Shown here: piece by piece, positions 27,342 through 36,773 of the stretch | How the letters are laid out: each line of letters opens with the position of its first letter | Numbering within the stretch: the first letter of the stretch is position 1 | Assembly: GCA_902609035.1 (NCBI GenBank) | Contig: CACLQG010000006.1 | Location: 1 to 64,000, forward strand | DNA from: an uncultured Bacteroidota bacterium | GTDB lineage: Bacteria; Bacteroidota; Bacteroidia; Flavobacteriales; Flavobacteriaceae | Reading direction: 5' to 3' | DNA length: 64,000 nucleotides | Notes under the pieces: model-generated | Told to the model about the DNA's origin: nothing | Seen by the model: the letters and a program-made list of their open reading frames with translations, nothing else | Databases searched by the model: none | Translations under genes and position numbers: made by a program

Positions 27342-27998
27342 CTAAAAAATTGACTTATAGAGCCAAAGCCAGGGCGCTATTTTGAAAGCACAAAGATATA
27401 AAATTAAATAGACTAAATAGTTTGGATTTGTCCTAATGATTCTAAAATAAATGATTAGATGAGATATATATACTAAACAAATTATTAGTATTACAACAAA
27501 GAATAAAATGTTAGACTTGGTAATAAAACTGTAATGATAGAACGAAAAAAAGAAAAGTCCATAGAGGCTAACTAAACCATAAATGTTGAAGCTCTTAAAC
27601 ACGATTTGTTGATACAATTCTGAATGACCCGAAAATGTTAAAATGAATCGAAGTATACCATATCGGGCTACAACTATTGCAGTAAGAATTAAAAAAAAAG
27701 AGATAAATGATATTTTTCCAAAAAAAGATAATAATATCTTACTATAAAAAAAATATCCCAAAATAGAAAAGGTAATGAGTGTGATTAATATTAAAATTGC
27801 ATTGAATAGATGCAATGGGTTGTAATATTTTTCTTTATCGTATATCTTAAAATATTTTTTTGATTTCCAGAAAGAAATCAGCAAAATAAATTGATATTTC
27901 TCCATACGATATAAGAAGGTAGTTAGGGCGAAAATTATCAATAGTAGAATAGTAATCCAATCTTGTTGCGCTTGAAATTTTTCAGTCCATTGAAACAT
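27342..27998 (-). CDS. DUF4271 membrane protein
   Basis: 218 residues from the ATG at 27998, with about six membrane segments (ITILLLIIFALTTFLY, LFNAILILITLITFSILGYF, and others) and the C-terminal LYLCAFKIAPWLWLYK. The ending KIAPW and the position directly before hemD match DUF4271 of Bacteroidota. The role is unknown. Confidence 0.85.
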   Translation of the reverse strand: MFQWTEKFQAQQDWITILLLIIFALTTFLYRMEKYQFILLISFWKSKKYFKIYDKEKYYNPLHLFNAILILITLITFSILGYFFYSKILLSFFGKISFISFFLILTAIVVARYGILRFILTFSGHSELYQQIVFKSFNIYGLVSLYGLFFFSFYHYSFITKSNILFFVVILIICLVYISHLIIYFRIIRTNPNYLVYLILYLCAFKIAPWLWLYKSIF

Positions 27999-28069
27999 CA
28001 AATAAAATTAAGGAAGTAATTTAGTTTTCCATTTTATTTATCACGATTTAGTATTTTTACTTTTACACT

Positions 28070-28789
28070 ATGGAGAAAGCATTGGTTGTCATTCCTACTT
28101 ACAATGAGTTGGAGAATATCAAAAAAATTGTTGAAATAACTCTTAAAAATAAGGCTTTTGATATTTTAGTAGTAGATGATTCCTCTCCAGATGGAACTGG
28201 TGAGCTGGTTTTGGAATTGATTAAAGACCGCTCCAAACGGCTTTTTCTAGAGCATCGTAAAAGAAAAGAAGGTTTGGGAAAAGCCTATATTCACGGATTA
28301 AAATGGGCTTTAGAAAGAAAATACGACTACATTTTTGAAATGGATGCTGATTTATCGCATGACCCCAAAGAACTAACTCTAATGCTTTCTTACCTTCAAT
28401 CGAGCTATGACATGGTGATCGGGTCACGTTACATTAAAGGCATCAATGTAGTCAACTGGCCTTTGAGTAGGATTTTACTTTCTTATTTGGCTTCAGTTTA
28501 TGTTCGATGGATTACCTTAATGCCCATAAAAGACCCAACAGCAGGTTTTGTGGGATACAAAAGGGAGGCCCTTGAAAAACTTGATTTTGAAAAAATAAAA
28601 TTTGTAGGATATGCCTTTCAAATTGAAATGAAATTTAAGCTCTGGAAAAAAGGATTCAAATATATGGAGTATCCCATTATTTTTACCAACAGATCGTTTG
28701 GAGTTTCCAAAATGAATGGAGAAATAATTTTGGAGGCATTGCTAGCCGTATTAATTTTAAGAATTAGAAGTATCTTTAATAGAATTTGA
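28070..28789 (+). CDS. Polyprenol-phosphate mannose synthase-like GT2 glycosyltransferase
   Basis: 239 residues. ALVVIPTYNELENIKKIVE begins the GT-A fold; DILVVDDSSPDGTGELV, IFEMDADLSHDPKEL (with the DAD metal site), MVIGSRYIKGINVVNWPLSR and DPTAGFVGYKREALE complete the polyprenol-monophosphomannose synthase pattern. No C-terminal membrane domain is present, as in the soluble bacterial type. It would feed lipid-linked mannose to O-glycosylation or other envelope polymers. Its TGA overlaps the pyrC ATG by 1 base. Confidence 0.88.
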   Translation: MEKALVVIPTYNELENIKKIVEITLKNKAFDILVVDDSSPDGTGELVLELIKDRSKRLFLEHRKRKEGLGKAYIHGLKWALERKYDYIFEMDADLSHDPKELTLMLSYLQSSYDMVIGSRYIKGINVVNWPLSRILLSYLASVYVRWITLMPIKDPTAGFVGYKREALEKLDFEKIKFVGYAFQIEMKFKLWKKGFKYMEYPIIFTNRSFGVSKMNGEIILEALLAVLILRIRSIFNRI

Positions 28790-30126
28790 TGAGGGAAATA
28801 TTAATTCAAAATGCACAATTGGTCAATGAAGGTATGGTTTCCCAAAAGGACTTATTGATTCGTGGAGAAAAGATTGAAAGAATAAGCAATCATATAATAC
28901 CAACCGCAAATGCAGCTTGTATTGATGCTTCAGGACTTCATCTTTTACCTGGTTGGATCGATGATCAAGTACATTTCAGGGAACCTGGTCTCACTCATAA
29001 AGCTACAATAGCCTCAGAATCTAGAGCCGCAGTAGCAGGTGGCATTACTTCATTTATTGACATGCCAAATACCCAACCCCATACCACTACCCAGAAAGAC
29101 TTGGAGGACAAGCTAGCCTCAGCAGCCCTAAATTCCATTGCAAATTATGGATTTCTCTTTGGTGGGACCAATGATAATTTGGAAGAAATTAAATCTTTTG
29201 ATACCTCCAAAGCGGCGGGTTTGAAGTTATTCTTGGGATCTTCAACGGGGAACATGTTGGTAGACGATGAAGAAGTACTCAGAAAAATATTTCTACATGC
29301 TGATTTACCCATTGCAGTTCATTGCGAAGATGAAACTACAATAAGTGAGAATTTAGCCCAATACATCGACCAATATGGTGAAGATATCCCTATTGAGAAA
29401 CACTCGTTTATCAGGAGTGAGGAAGCCTGTTACCGTTCTTCTTCAAGGGCTATTAAATTGGCCCAAGCTACTGGAGCAAGGTTGCACGTTTTCCATTTAT
29501 CTACTGCTATTGAGACGCATTTGTTCATCAACGATAAGCCATTATCAGAAAAGAAAATAACTGCTGAGGTATGTGTGCATCACCTTTGGTTCTCTGACGA
29601 CGACTATGATGAAAAAGGGACATTGATCAAATGGAATCCAGCTGTAAAAAAAGCCTCAGATCGAGAGGCACTTTGGAAAGCACTCAATGAAGACAAGATT
29701 GATGTTTTGGCAACCGACCACGCTCCACATACATTAGAGGAAAAGCAAAACCCATATACTAAAGCCCCTTCAGGAGGACCAATAGTTCAACACGCCTATC
29801 CTGCCCTTTTAACAGCTGTACAGCAGGGTAAAATCAGCTTGGAAAAGCTCGTAGAAAAAGCCTGTCACAATCCTGCTATTGTATTTAAAATTAAAGATCG
29901 AGGTTACCTTCGCAAGGGATATTTTGCTGATCTTGTTTTGGTGGACCTCAATAAAAAATTTAAGGTTGTTAAAGAGAATTTGTTGTACAAATGCGGTTGG
30001 TCACCCTTTGAAGGTACTACTTTCAGTGCAACCATTGAAAAAACCTTTGTTAATGGTAATTTGGTTTATGATAATGGTAAAATAATTGAAACAGCTTTGG
30101 GAAAAAAACTAACTTTTAATAGATGA
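28789..30126 (+). CDS. pyrC: Dihydroorotase
   Basis: 445 residues from the ATG at 28789. The metal site HVHFREPG appears as DDQVHFREPGLTHK, in which the first His of the usual HxH is Gln. The Lys region GLKLFLGSSTGNM, VHCEDE, and the late DVLATDHAPHTLEEK complete the active site. This is the type I, allantoinase-like form. It closes carbamoyl-aspartate to dihydroorotate. The Q-for-H change in the first motif is worth checking. Confidence 0.9.
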   Translation: MREILIQNAQLVNEGMVSQKDLLIRGEKIERISNHIIPTANAACIDASGLHLLPGWIDDQVHFREPGLTHKATIASESRAAVAGGITSFIDMPNTQPHTTTQKDLEDKLASAALNSIANYGFLFGGTNDNLEEIKSFDTSKAAGLKLFLGSSTGNMLVDDEEVLRKIFLHADLPIAVHCEDETTISENLAQYIDQYGEDIPIEKHSFIRSEEACYRSSSRAIKLAQATGARLHVFHLSTAIETHLFINDKPLSEKKITAEVCVHHLWFSDDDYDEKGTLIKWNPAVKKASDREALWKALNEDKIDVLATDHAPHTLEEKQNPYTKAPSGGPIVQHAYPALLTAVQQGKISLEKLVEKACHNPAIVFKIKDRGYLRKGYFADLVLVDLNKKFKVVKENLLYKCGWSPFEGTTFSATIEKTFVNGNLVYDNGKIIETALGKKLTFNR

Positions 30127-30482
30127 CCACCAAAAAATCTATTTTCCTGTTGTTTATTTTCATTTTTTCCTGTGTGGAAATAGGAGATAACAAGCCCCCC
30201 AAAAATCTTATTCCTCCCGAACAAATGAGTTTTATCATGATAGATGTCATTTTGATGAAAAATATCATTCGAGATCAATATGCAATCAAAGAGAAAACAT
30301 CGCTATTGGTTTCCCAATACCTTTACGATAAATACGATATTGATAGCGCTCAGTTTGCTTCCAGTCAGACCTATTACTCTCAAAATCCGAAAAAATACAC
30401 TCCTATCTTTAAAACTGTTCAGGAACATCTTAAAAAAATACTAGACAGTGTTCAGAAGGAGCAACGAGCTGTAGAGGAATAA
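30123..30482 (+). CDS. DUF4296 lipoprotein
   Basis: 119 residues. A lipobox (FIFSC, Cys at about 16) follows a short hydrophobic signal, and the DUF4296 pattern comes after: PPEQMSFIMIDVILMKNI, then YLYDKYDIDSAQFASSQTYYSQNPKKY (quoted from about 62-88). It overlaps pyrC by 4 bases (ATGA). The function is unknown; the gene order pyrC-DUF4296 is usual in Flavobacteriia. Confidence 0.85.
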   Translation: MTTKKSIFLLFIFIFSCVEIGDNKPPKNLIPPEQMSFIMIDVILMKNIIRDQYAIKEKTSLLVSQYLYDKYDIDSAQFASSQTYYSQNPKKYTPIFKTVQEHLKKILDSVQKEQRAVEE

Positions 30483-30488
30483 TCTAAT

Positions 30489-31475
30489 TTACTTACCTTT
30501 TATCCAGCTTAATAGCTGGTCTTTAATCGGGGTATACTCAAAATCAATATAGGATTTAATTTTACCTCCATTTAAGATTTTTTGTTCATATTGACCCAAT
30601 ATGGTGGCACGGGTCAAAAAACGTTTTCTGATACCCAGCAGTTGAATCAGGTGTTCCAATCCCCAAATGACAAACAACAATATTTTGGGTAGTGAGACGA
30701 TTTTTGACTTTATGTTTGAGGTTTTGGCAAGGTATTGTGCAACGGCTTTACCAGTCCAATTCTCTGACACCAATATAAATCGTTCACCGCTGATTTCAGT
30801 ATCCATTAGTTTTACCATTACATCAATTACATCCTCAATTCCTACAAAAGATTTAGTGCCGGGTGTGTACCATCGTATGCCTTTTTTATCGCGTTGCAAT
30901 ACTTTTTCAATGGGACTGCCTTTTCCCAAGATGATCCCGGGGTTGACGATAACTGCATTTAATCCCTCTTGCACCCCTCTCCAAACCTCAACTTCACCTC
31001 CATATTTCGAATATGAATAGGGAGTTTTATCGGTATTGTTGTCCCAAGGAGTATTTTCGTCGATGATAGATGAGGTAGGTTCATCTCCCAAGGCAGCTAT
31101 GGAGCTTACATAGACTAATTTTTTGATGGAATGGTTTAAGCAAAGATTGACCAAATAGGCAGATCCCTGCTCGTTGATTTCAAGCAACTTTTTGACATCT
31201 CTTTGTGCTAGGGAAATATAACCAGCGCAGTGGTAAACATGGGTAACCCCATCAAAAGCTTGATTTAAGCTAGGTAGGTTCCTAAAATCAGCTTTTCTCC
31301 ATGTGATTTTTTCGTAGCGTTCTTTTGCATTAGAGAACTGACTTTCGAAAAGCTTCCAAACATTATTTTTATTGGATTCGTGACGGAACATAGCCACGGG
31401 AAAAATATTTTTTTGGGCCAAAAGGCAAATCAAATGAGATCCTATAAAGCCCGTAGATCCAGTGACCAAAATCAT
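30489..31475 (-). CDS. NAD-dependent epimerase/dehydratase
   Basis: 328 residues of the extended SDR family. MILVTGSTGFIGSHLICLL is the nucleotide-binding Rossmann motif, VSSIAALGDEPTSS holds the active-site Ser region, and YSYSKYGGEVEVW contains the catalytic YxxxK. The substrate is not readable. It converges on the DUF4296 gene (7-base gap) and is divergent from tyrS. Confidence 0.88.
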   Translation of the reverse strand: MILVTGSTGFIGSHLICLLAQKNIFPVAMFRHESNKNNVWKLFESQFSNAKERYEKITWRKADFRNLPSLNQAFDGVTHVYHCAGYISLAQRDVKKLLEINEQGSAYLVNLCLNHSIKKLVYVSSIAALGDEPTSSIIDENTPWDNNTDKTPYSYSKYGGEVEVWRGVQEGLNAVIVNPGIILGKGSPIEKVLQRDKKGIRWYTPGTKSFVGIEDVIDVMVKLMDTEISGERFILVSENWTGKAVAQYLAKTSNIKSKIVSLPKILLFVIWGLEHLIQLLGIRKRFLTRATILGQYEQKILNGGKIKSYIDFEYTPIKDQLLSWIKGK

Positions 31476-31509
31476 AATTTAAAATTAATGCTTTTTTAAG
31501 AATAATTTT

Positions 31510-31536
31510 TTGTTTTATGGCATAAATCTATCTTTG
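31510..31536 (+). promoter_or_regulatory. Putative tyrS promoter
   Basis: TATCTTTG at 31529-31536 matches the Bacteroidota -7 consensus TAnnTTTG, with TTG at 31510-31512 inside a T-run, 16 bases upstream. The tyrS ATG follows the -7 element by 16 bases. Confidence 0.5.
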
Positions 31537-31552
31537 CTATCAAATCAAAGCG

Positions 31553-32851
31553 ATGCTGAAAAATTTTGTTGAAGAACTTCGTTGGAGAGGAATGTTAAAT
31601 GATATAATGCCCGAAACGGAGGGCTATCTTAGAGAGCACTCTACAACGGGCTATATAGGTTTTGATCCCACCGCAGATTCCCTCCACATTGGAAGTTTGG
31701 TACAAATCATGATATTGATTCATTTTCAAAGGGCAGGTCACCGACCCATAGCACTTTTAGGAGGGGCAACAGGGATGATAGGAGATCCGTCGGGTAAGTC
31801 TGAAGAGAGAAACCTTTTGGACGCAGAAGCTTTGCAAAAAAACATTGAAGGTATAAGAAGTCAACTGCAGAAATTTCTCGATTTCGATCCTGTTAATCCC
31901 TTAGCTGCTCAGTTGGTTAATAATTTTGATTGGACTAAAGACTACCCCTTAATAGATTTTAGTCGTGATATCGGCAAGCACCTCACTGTAAATTATATGA
32001 TGGCGAAAGATTCTGTAAAAAAACGACTTGGGAGCGATGCAAAAGTTGGCATGTCTTTTACGGAATTCACCTACCAATTGCTGCAGGGCTATGATTTTTT
32101 ATACCTCTATCAACATATGGATTGCAAACTGCAGATGGGCGGGAGCGATCAGTGGGGTAACATCACCACAGGAACCGAATTGATTCGCCGTAAATTGAGG
32201 GGCAAGGCATATGCCATTACCTGTCCACTGATTACAAAATCTGACGGCAAAAAGTTTGGAAAAACTGAGGGAGGGAATGTATGGTTGGACAAGGCCAGAA
32301 CTTCTCCCTACAAATTTTACCAATATTGGATTAACGCTTCCGATGAAGATGCCCAAAACTATATAAATATTTTCACCTTATTAGATCAGAAAACCATTAA
32401 GGACTTGATTCAACATCACCAAAAAAAACCGCACATGCGATTGTTGCAAAAAACTATTGCGGAGGAAGTAACCCGAATGGTTCACTCCGAGGAGGATTTA
32501 CAAAAATCCATTCAGGCCAGTCAGGTTTTATTTGGTAAATCTACTACGGAAGACCTCAAAAAACTTGATCGACAGACTTTTTTGGAAGTTTTTGAAGGCG
32601 TTCCACAGTCAGAGATTTTCCTTTCCGATTTGAATCGAGGAATTGATATGATTGCACTTTTGGTTGCTAAAACCTCTTTCTTAAAATCCAATGGTGAAGC
32701 TCGCAGGGCTCTTAATGAAAACTCTATTTCAATTAATAAACAAAAGGTTGATGAAAACTATCGCATAGGAAATGGGGATTTGATTGATGAGCAGTATGTA
32801 TTGCTCCAAAGGGGCAAGAAAAACTACTTCATAGTAAAAGTGGTGAGCTAG
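31553..32851 (+). CDS. tyrS: Tyrosine--tRNA ligase
   Basis: 432 residues. HIGS (45-48) and KFGKT in SDGKKFGKTEGG are the class I signatures, MGGSDQWGNITTGTELIRR is the tyrosine site, and a C-terminal S4-like RNA-binding domain follows (SNGEARRALNENSISINKQKV). The stop overlaps the convergent acyltransferase gene by 4 bases. Confidence 0.96.
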   Translation: MLKNFVEELRWRGMLNDIMPETEGYLREHSTTGYIGFDPTADSLHIGSLVQIMILIHFQRAGHRPIALLGGATGMIGDPSGKSEERNLLDAEALQKNIEGIRSQLQKFLDFDPVNPLAAQLVNNFDWTKDYPLIDFSRDIGKHLTVNYMMAKDSVKKRLGSDAKVGMSFTEFTYQLLQGYDFLYLYQHMDCKLQMGGSDQWGNITTGTELIRRKLRGKAYAITCPLITKSDGKKFGKTEGGNVWLDKARTSPYKFYQYWINASDEDAQNYINIFTLLDQKTIKDLIQHHQKKPHMRLLQKTIAEEVTRMVHSEEDLQKSIQASQVLFGKSTTEDLKKLDRQTFLEVFEGVPQSEIFLSDLNRGIDMIALLVAKTSFLKSNGEARRALNENSISINKQKVDENYRIGNGDLIDEQYVLLQRGKKNYFIVKVVS

Positions 32852-33831
32852 GCCATCATCAAATTACATCCTCTAATTTCAGAAGAGTCAAATCGACCTA
32901 ATATTTCAAACTGTTGCTCTGAGTACACTTTACCTAAATCTTCAGTAGCAATAAAGGCACAGCTATCTCTATTTGCCAAATCAGTGATATTCAATCCTCC
33001 ACTTTGCCCAAAGGGAAGTCGGGTAAATGGGTCTTGATTTTCCCGAGCATAAACTCGCAACCATGGGGGACATTCAAAAACTCCATTACCCTTTGAATAT
33101 GCCTGAGAAAACATTTCCGTCATTCCATACTCTGAGTGAATTTTAGAGCATCCTAAAGCTTTTTTGAGTCGTTGGTGTAATCCTTCTCGAGTCAACTCTT
33201 TTCTCCTGCCTTTCATACCCCCTGTTTCCATTACTATGGTATTTTTTAGGTCAAATGAGTACTGCTCTGCCAAATCCAGAAGTGCAAAAGAAACCCCCAA
33301 TAACAATGTTTTTTGACCCTTTTCTTCCAATTTGATAAGCTGTTCTTTTATTGCCTCCAATTGATCTAGGTAAAAATCACTTTCTGTATAATGGCTTTTG
33401 TGGATCATGTCGTTAGCCATATAGATTAGAGAGGAACCTTCTCTCTCAAGATAGGAGGGCAGTAGAGCCAGAACAACGTAATCTTCAATAGGTCCATAAA
33501 AATATTCAAACCCCTTTCGGAAACTCATTTTGTAATCCTCTAGATGACGATAAAAATGCTTCGATGGACTTCCCCTTTTAGTGCTTGAACTGAAATACTG
33601 CGCTTTATCGTCTTGGAAAGAACAAACCCTTTTGGATTTAAAAAAACAGATGGGTAAATGGGGAATGTCTTCAAACTTTATAATTTCCACAGGATTACAG
33701 TTAATTAGGTCGCAGAAAGATCGGTAAACAGAATTGTTTTGGTATTGAAACGCAAAAGTCTTAAGCGCTAGAGCATTAAAGTCGGATCGGCTATTGATTT
33801 CCCAAAAACTTTCCAAATTATCGATTTTCAT
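32848..33831 (-). CDS. LuxE/PaaK-like acyltransferase (acyl-protein synthetase family)
   Basis: 327 residues from the ATG at 33831; a start 8 codons upstream would overlap the neighbour and is less likely. Adenylate-forming-like motifs are visible: FSSSTKRGSPSKHFYRH (P-loop-like), METGGMKGRRKELTREGLHQRL, and SEYGMTEMFSQAYS, which corresponds to the YG.TE motif of the ANL superfamily. The LuxE group acylates a protein or transfers fatty acyl groups. It lies in a cluster with a T9SS cargo-like gene and a two-component pair. Confidence 0.82.
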   Translation of the reverse strand: MKIDNLESFWEINSRSDFNALALKTFAFQYQNNSVYRSFCDLINCNPVEIIKFEDIPHLPICFFKSKRVCSFQDDKAQYFSSSTKRGSPSKHFYRHLEDYKMSFRKGFEYFYGPIEDYVVLALLPSYLEREGSSLIYMANDMIHKSHYTESDFYLDQLEAIKEQLIKLEEKGQKTLLLGVSFALLDLAEQYSFDLKNTIVMETGGMKGRRKELTREGLHQRLKKALGCSKIHSEYGMTEMFSQAYSKGNGVFECPPWLRVYARENQDPFTRLPFGQSGGLNITDLANRDSCAFIATEDLGKVYSEQQFEILGRFDSSEIRGCNLMMA

Positions 33832-33844
33832 TTTACTGCCTGAA

Positions 33845-34180
33845 TCAAGGCACAACCAAACGACTTAGTCCCTGTTGGCCTCCTTGTTTTATTTTCACAA
33901 TATAGATACCACTATTCAAGATATTGGGGATAACAAAATCGTCATAAGTTGAGGTTTGAAATACTACTTCACCCAAAATATCTAATATAATGATATTTTT
34001 TATTTCGCTCGGGCTAGAGATAATATAAAGTGCTCCACCTGTATGGGGATTGGGGTACATTTCAAAATCTAACTTATTCGAATATGGGTCATTCTGAAAA
34101 TACTGTTTTGTCTGATCTTGTGAGCTTACAAAATGCACAGAAAGTACCATAATGAATATCAATAGGTTTTGCAAAGACAT
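33845..34180 (-). CDS. Small secreted protein with a T9SS type A sorting domain
   Basis: 111 residues. A signal peptide (LIFIMVLSVHFVSSQ, ending at about 20) leads to a short linker and then a type IX secretion C-terminal domain: FEMYPNPHTGGALYI, IIILDILGEVVFQ, NSGIYIVKIKQGGQ. There is almost no passenger beyond the sorting domain, so the protein is essentially a bare CTD. It is upstream of the acyltransferase on the same strand and divergent from the response regulator. Confidence 0.85.
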   Translation of the reverse strand: MSLQNLLIFIMVLSVHFVSSQDQTKQYFQNDPYSNKLDFEMYPNPHTGGALYIISSPSEIKNIIILDILGEVVFQTSTYDDFVIPNILNSGIYIVKIKQGGQQGLSRLVVP

Positions 34181-34306
34181 AAAATTTAATCGCTTAAAAG
34201 TTCAAAGTTAATAAAATATACCACCATAAGGAGCTGTTAAAATTGGCAAAGTAATTTTTAAGAAATCAAAGGGATAAATTTCTATATTAGTTGTGGATTT
34301 AAAATC

Positions 34307-34999
34307 ATGAAAAAAAAGGATGTCAAGATATTGTTGGTGGATGACGATCCAGATGTAATCGAAATAATAAAATACAATTTAGTTCAAGAGGGATATAGAG
34401 TAAAAGTTGCCTCCAATGGTGAAGAGGCTTTGAAAAAGGCTAAAAAAAACACCCCTCATTTAATTTTAATGGATGTAATGATGCCCAAAATGGACGGTAT
34501 CGAGACCTGCTTGGAAATACGTAAGGACCCACGTTTTAATGATACAATTATCATGTTTCTTTCAGCTAGAGGGGAAGATTATTCTCATCTGGCGGCCTTT
34601 GATGCAGGAGCGGATGACTATGTCACCAAACCCATAAAACCGAAGATTATCGTTTCTAAAGTTAAATCTTTGTTGCGCCGACTCAAAAAAGAAGGGGATA
34701 ACCTAAATAAAATTGAATTGGGTAAACTAACTATTGACATAGATCAATATCAGGTAACCAATAATGGAAAAACCTATTCTTTGCCACGTAAAGAATTTGA
34801 ACTACTTCACTATTTAGCTTCCAAAAAAGATAAGGTGGTTAAAAGAGAAAAAATCATGGAAGTCGTTTGGGGTAGTGAGGTGGTTGTTGGTGATAGAACC
34901 ATTGATGTTCATATCCGAAAATTAAGAGAAAAAATAGGCAAAAAATTCTTTCAAACCATAAAAGGGGTGGGCTATAAATTCACCAATAACTTTAAATAA
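34307..34999 (+). CDS. OmpR/PhoB-family response regulator
   Basis: 230 residues. The receiver domain has the acidic pair in LLVDDDPDV, the phosphoacceptor Asp56 in LILMDVMMPKMDG, and the Lys in DYVTKPIKPK. The C-terminal winged helix shows PRKEFELLHYLASKKDKVV and DRTIDVHIRKLREKIG. It follows its kinase partner's usual order, with 5 bases to the histidine kinase gene. Confidence 0.93.
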   Translation: MKKKDVKILLVDDDPDVIEIIKYNLVQEGYRVKVASNGEEALKKAKKNTPHLILMDVMMPKMDGIETCLEIRKDPRFNDTIIMFLSARGEDYSHLAAFDAGADDYVTKPIKPKIIVSKVKSLLRRLKKEGDNLNKIELGKLTIDIDQYQVTNNGKTYSLPRKEFELLHYLASKKDKVVKREKIMEVVWGSEVVVGDRTIDVHIRKLREKIGKKFFQTIKGVGYKFTNNFK

Positions 35000-35004
35000 T
35001 CCCT

Positions 35005-36069
35005 GTGCAAAGGTTAAAGAATTTTAGGGTTGCGTTCAGGCTTTCAGCTATTTTAATTTTGTTGTTGACTCTGTTGCTATTTTTCTTTTTTTACACAAAC
35101 AATATACAACCCGATTACAAGGATTTGATTCAATTTATTCTCCTGCTTCTGTTGTTTTTTATTTTTTCAGTTTTCCTAGTGCATTATAGAATAGAAAGAT
35201 TTATTTTGAATAAGATCAAGGGCATATATAACGATATTTCTCCCTTTGGAGTTAATGTCAGCCAGCAGACTGTTCAAATGGATATGGTGGCATTGAGAAA
35301 GAATTTGATAAAATTTGCCGATGACAAAAAGCTGGAAATAGAGACATTGAAAGACAGGGAAGACTACCGTAAGGAATTCATTGGTAACATCTCCCATGAG
35401 TTAAAAACCCCTCTTTTTACCATACAAGGGTATGTGTTGACGCTGCTGGAAGGAGCTATAGAGGATAAAAAAGTAAGGGAGAAATACCTTAAAAGAACTG
35501 CTAAGGGGGTAGAGCGACTCATATATGTAGTCAAGGATTTGGATTTGATTACCCAGTTTGAATCCGGTATTAAAACCATTGATAGGAAGTGTTTTGATTT
35601 AAAGCAACTCATAAATAATGTTTTTGAACTCCTGGAAATTGAGGCTTTAAAGAAGAATATTAATTTGCATTTTTACCAAGAGTTCCAAAATTCTTTTCAT
35701 GTTTTTGCCGACGAAGAGAGGATTCAACAGGTGTTAACGAATCTGATCATAAATTCGCTAAAGTATGGGGTAAAAAATGGAAAAACGGAAGTGATTTTGG
35801 AAGAACTGAATCAAGAAAAAATACTTATCAGGGTTACCGATAATGGCGAGGGTATAGAGGAGGAGCACTTGCCGCGTCTTTTTGAACGTTTTTATCGTGT
35901 GGACAAATCGGGTAATCGTAAAGCGGGGGGATCAGGTTTGGGACTTGCAATAGTTAAACATATCATTGAGGCCCATCAGGAAAAACTACTTGTAGAGAGT
36001 ACCCCTGGCGTGGGTTCCGAATTTTCTTTTACCCTTCAGAGAGTTACATCCAGTATGATCTCCTCTTAA
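35005..36069 (+). CDS. Membrane sensor histidine kinase (PhoR-like)
   Basis: 354 residues with a GTG start at 35005. Two membrane helices (about 12-30 and 41-60) flank only about ten residues, so there is no real periplasmic sensor domain. The H-box is FIGNISHELKTPLFTIQGY with His131; the N-box LTNLIINSLKYG, DNGEGIEEEHLPRLFERFYR and GGSGLGLAIVKHIIEAH form the ATPase. It phosphorylates the upstream regulator. The signal is probably sensed within the membrane or by a partner. Confidence 0.92.
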   Translation: MQRLKNFRVAFRLSAILILLLTLLLFFFFYTNNIQPDYKDLIQFILLLLLFFIFSVFLVHYRIERFILNKIKGIYNDISPFGVNVSQQTVQMDMVALRKNLIKFADDKKLEIETLKDREDYRKEFIGNISHELKTPLFTIQGYVLTLLEGAIEDKKVREKYLKRTAKGVERLIYVVKDLDLITQFESGIKTIDRKCFDLKQLINNVFELLEIEALKKNINLHFYQEFQNSFHVFADEERIQQVLTNLIINSLKYGVKNGKTEVILEELNQEKILIRVTDNGEGIEEEHLPRLFERFYRVDKSGNRKAGGSGLGLAIVKHIIEAHQEKLLVESTPGVGSEFSFTLQRVTSSMISS

Positions 36070-36098
36070 GATTAATTTTGTCTCCTGATCACTTATTA

Positions 36099-36773
36099 AT
36101 GGGAAGTAAAAACAAACTCAAACGCTTCAAGGAAAATGAAACCTTCAAAAACGTTATCCAGCCAAAACGTGAACTGCTCGAAAAGGATGCTTTTAAGCTT
36201 AAGGGCAAATGGGATTCTGATTTTTTCAAAAATGATAAACCCATCGTCTTGGAATTGGGATGTGGGAAAGGTGAGTACACCCTTTTTATGGCCACCCAAA
36301 ACTCTAATAAAAACTTTATTGGAATAGATATGAAAGGCGCTCGATTCTGGAGGGGTGCCAAAACCGCATTGGAGAAAAACTGCCAGAATATTGCTTTTAT
36401 ACGTGCGCAAATCGAATTGATTGATACCCTTTTTTCCAAAGCAGAGGTTGCAGAAATATGGATCACCTTCCCCGATCCACAGATAAAGTTCAAAAGAACT
36501 AAACACCGATTGACCCATCCTGAATTTTTAAATAAATACAAAAAAATATTGTACCCCGGCGGCAGTGTACATCTCAAGACCGACAGTGAATTTTTACATG
36601 GTTATACCCTAGGAATATTGAACGACCCTGCCTATGAATTGCGCTATGCTCACAACGATATTTATAAAAACTCTCAGGCTCCAAAAGCTGCTACAGGGGT
36701 ACAAACCTTTTATGAAAAAATATTTTTGAGGGAAAACAAGCCTATCACCTATCTTGAATTTCAATTCAACTAA
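36099..36773 (+). CDS. trmB: tRNA (guanine-N7-)-methyltransferase
   Basis: 224 residues from the ATG at 36099. VLELGCGKGEYTLFMA is the SAM-binding motif, IGIDMKGARFWRGAKTA follows, and EIWITFPDPQIKFKRTKHRLTHPEFL is the TrmB PDP...K.RH.RL signature. It methylates G46 of tRNA. The stop overlaps the next ATG by 1 base (TAATG). Confidence 0.95.
   Translation: MGSKNKLKRFKENETFKNVIQPKRELLEKDAFKLKGKWDSDFFKNDKPIVLELGCGKGEYTLFMATQNSNKNFIGIDMKGARFWRGAKTALEKNCQNIAFIRAQIELIDTLFSKAEVAEIWITFPDPQIKFKRTKHRLTHPEFLNKYKKILYPGGSVHLKTDSEFLHGYTLGILNDPAYELRYAHNDIYKNSQAPKAATGVQTFYEKIFLRENKPITYLEFQFN

Noticed and set aside
36089..36577. Minus-strand frames of 140-162 codons over trmB
   Set aside because: They are antisense shadows; trmB motifs on the plus strand are unambiguous.
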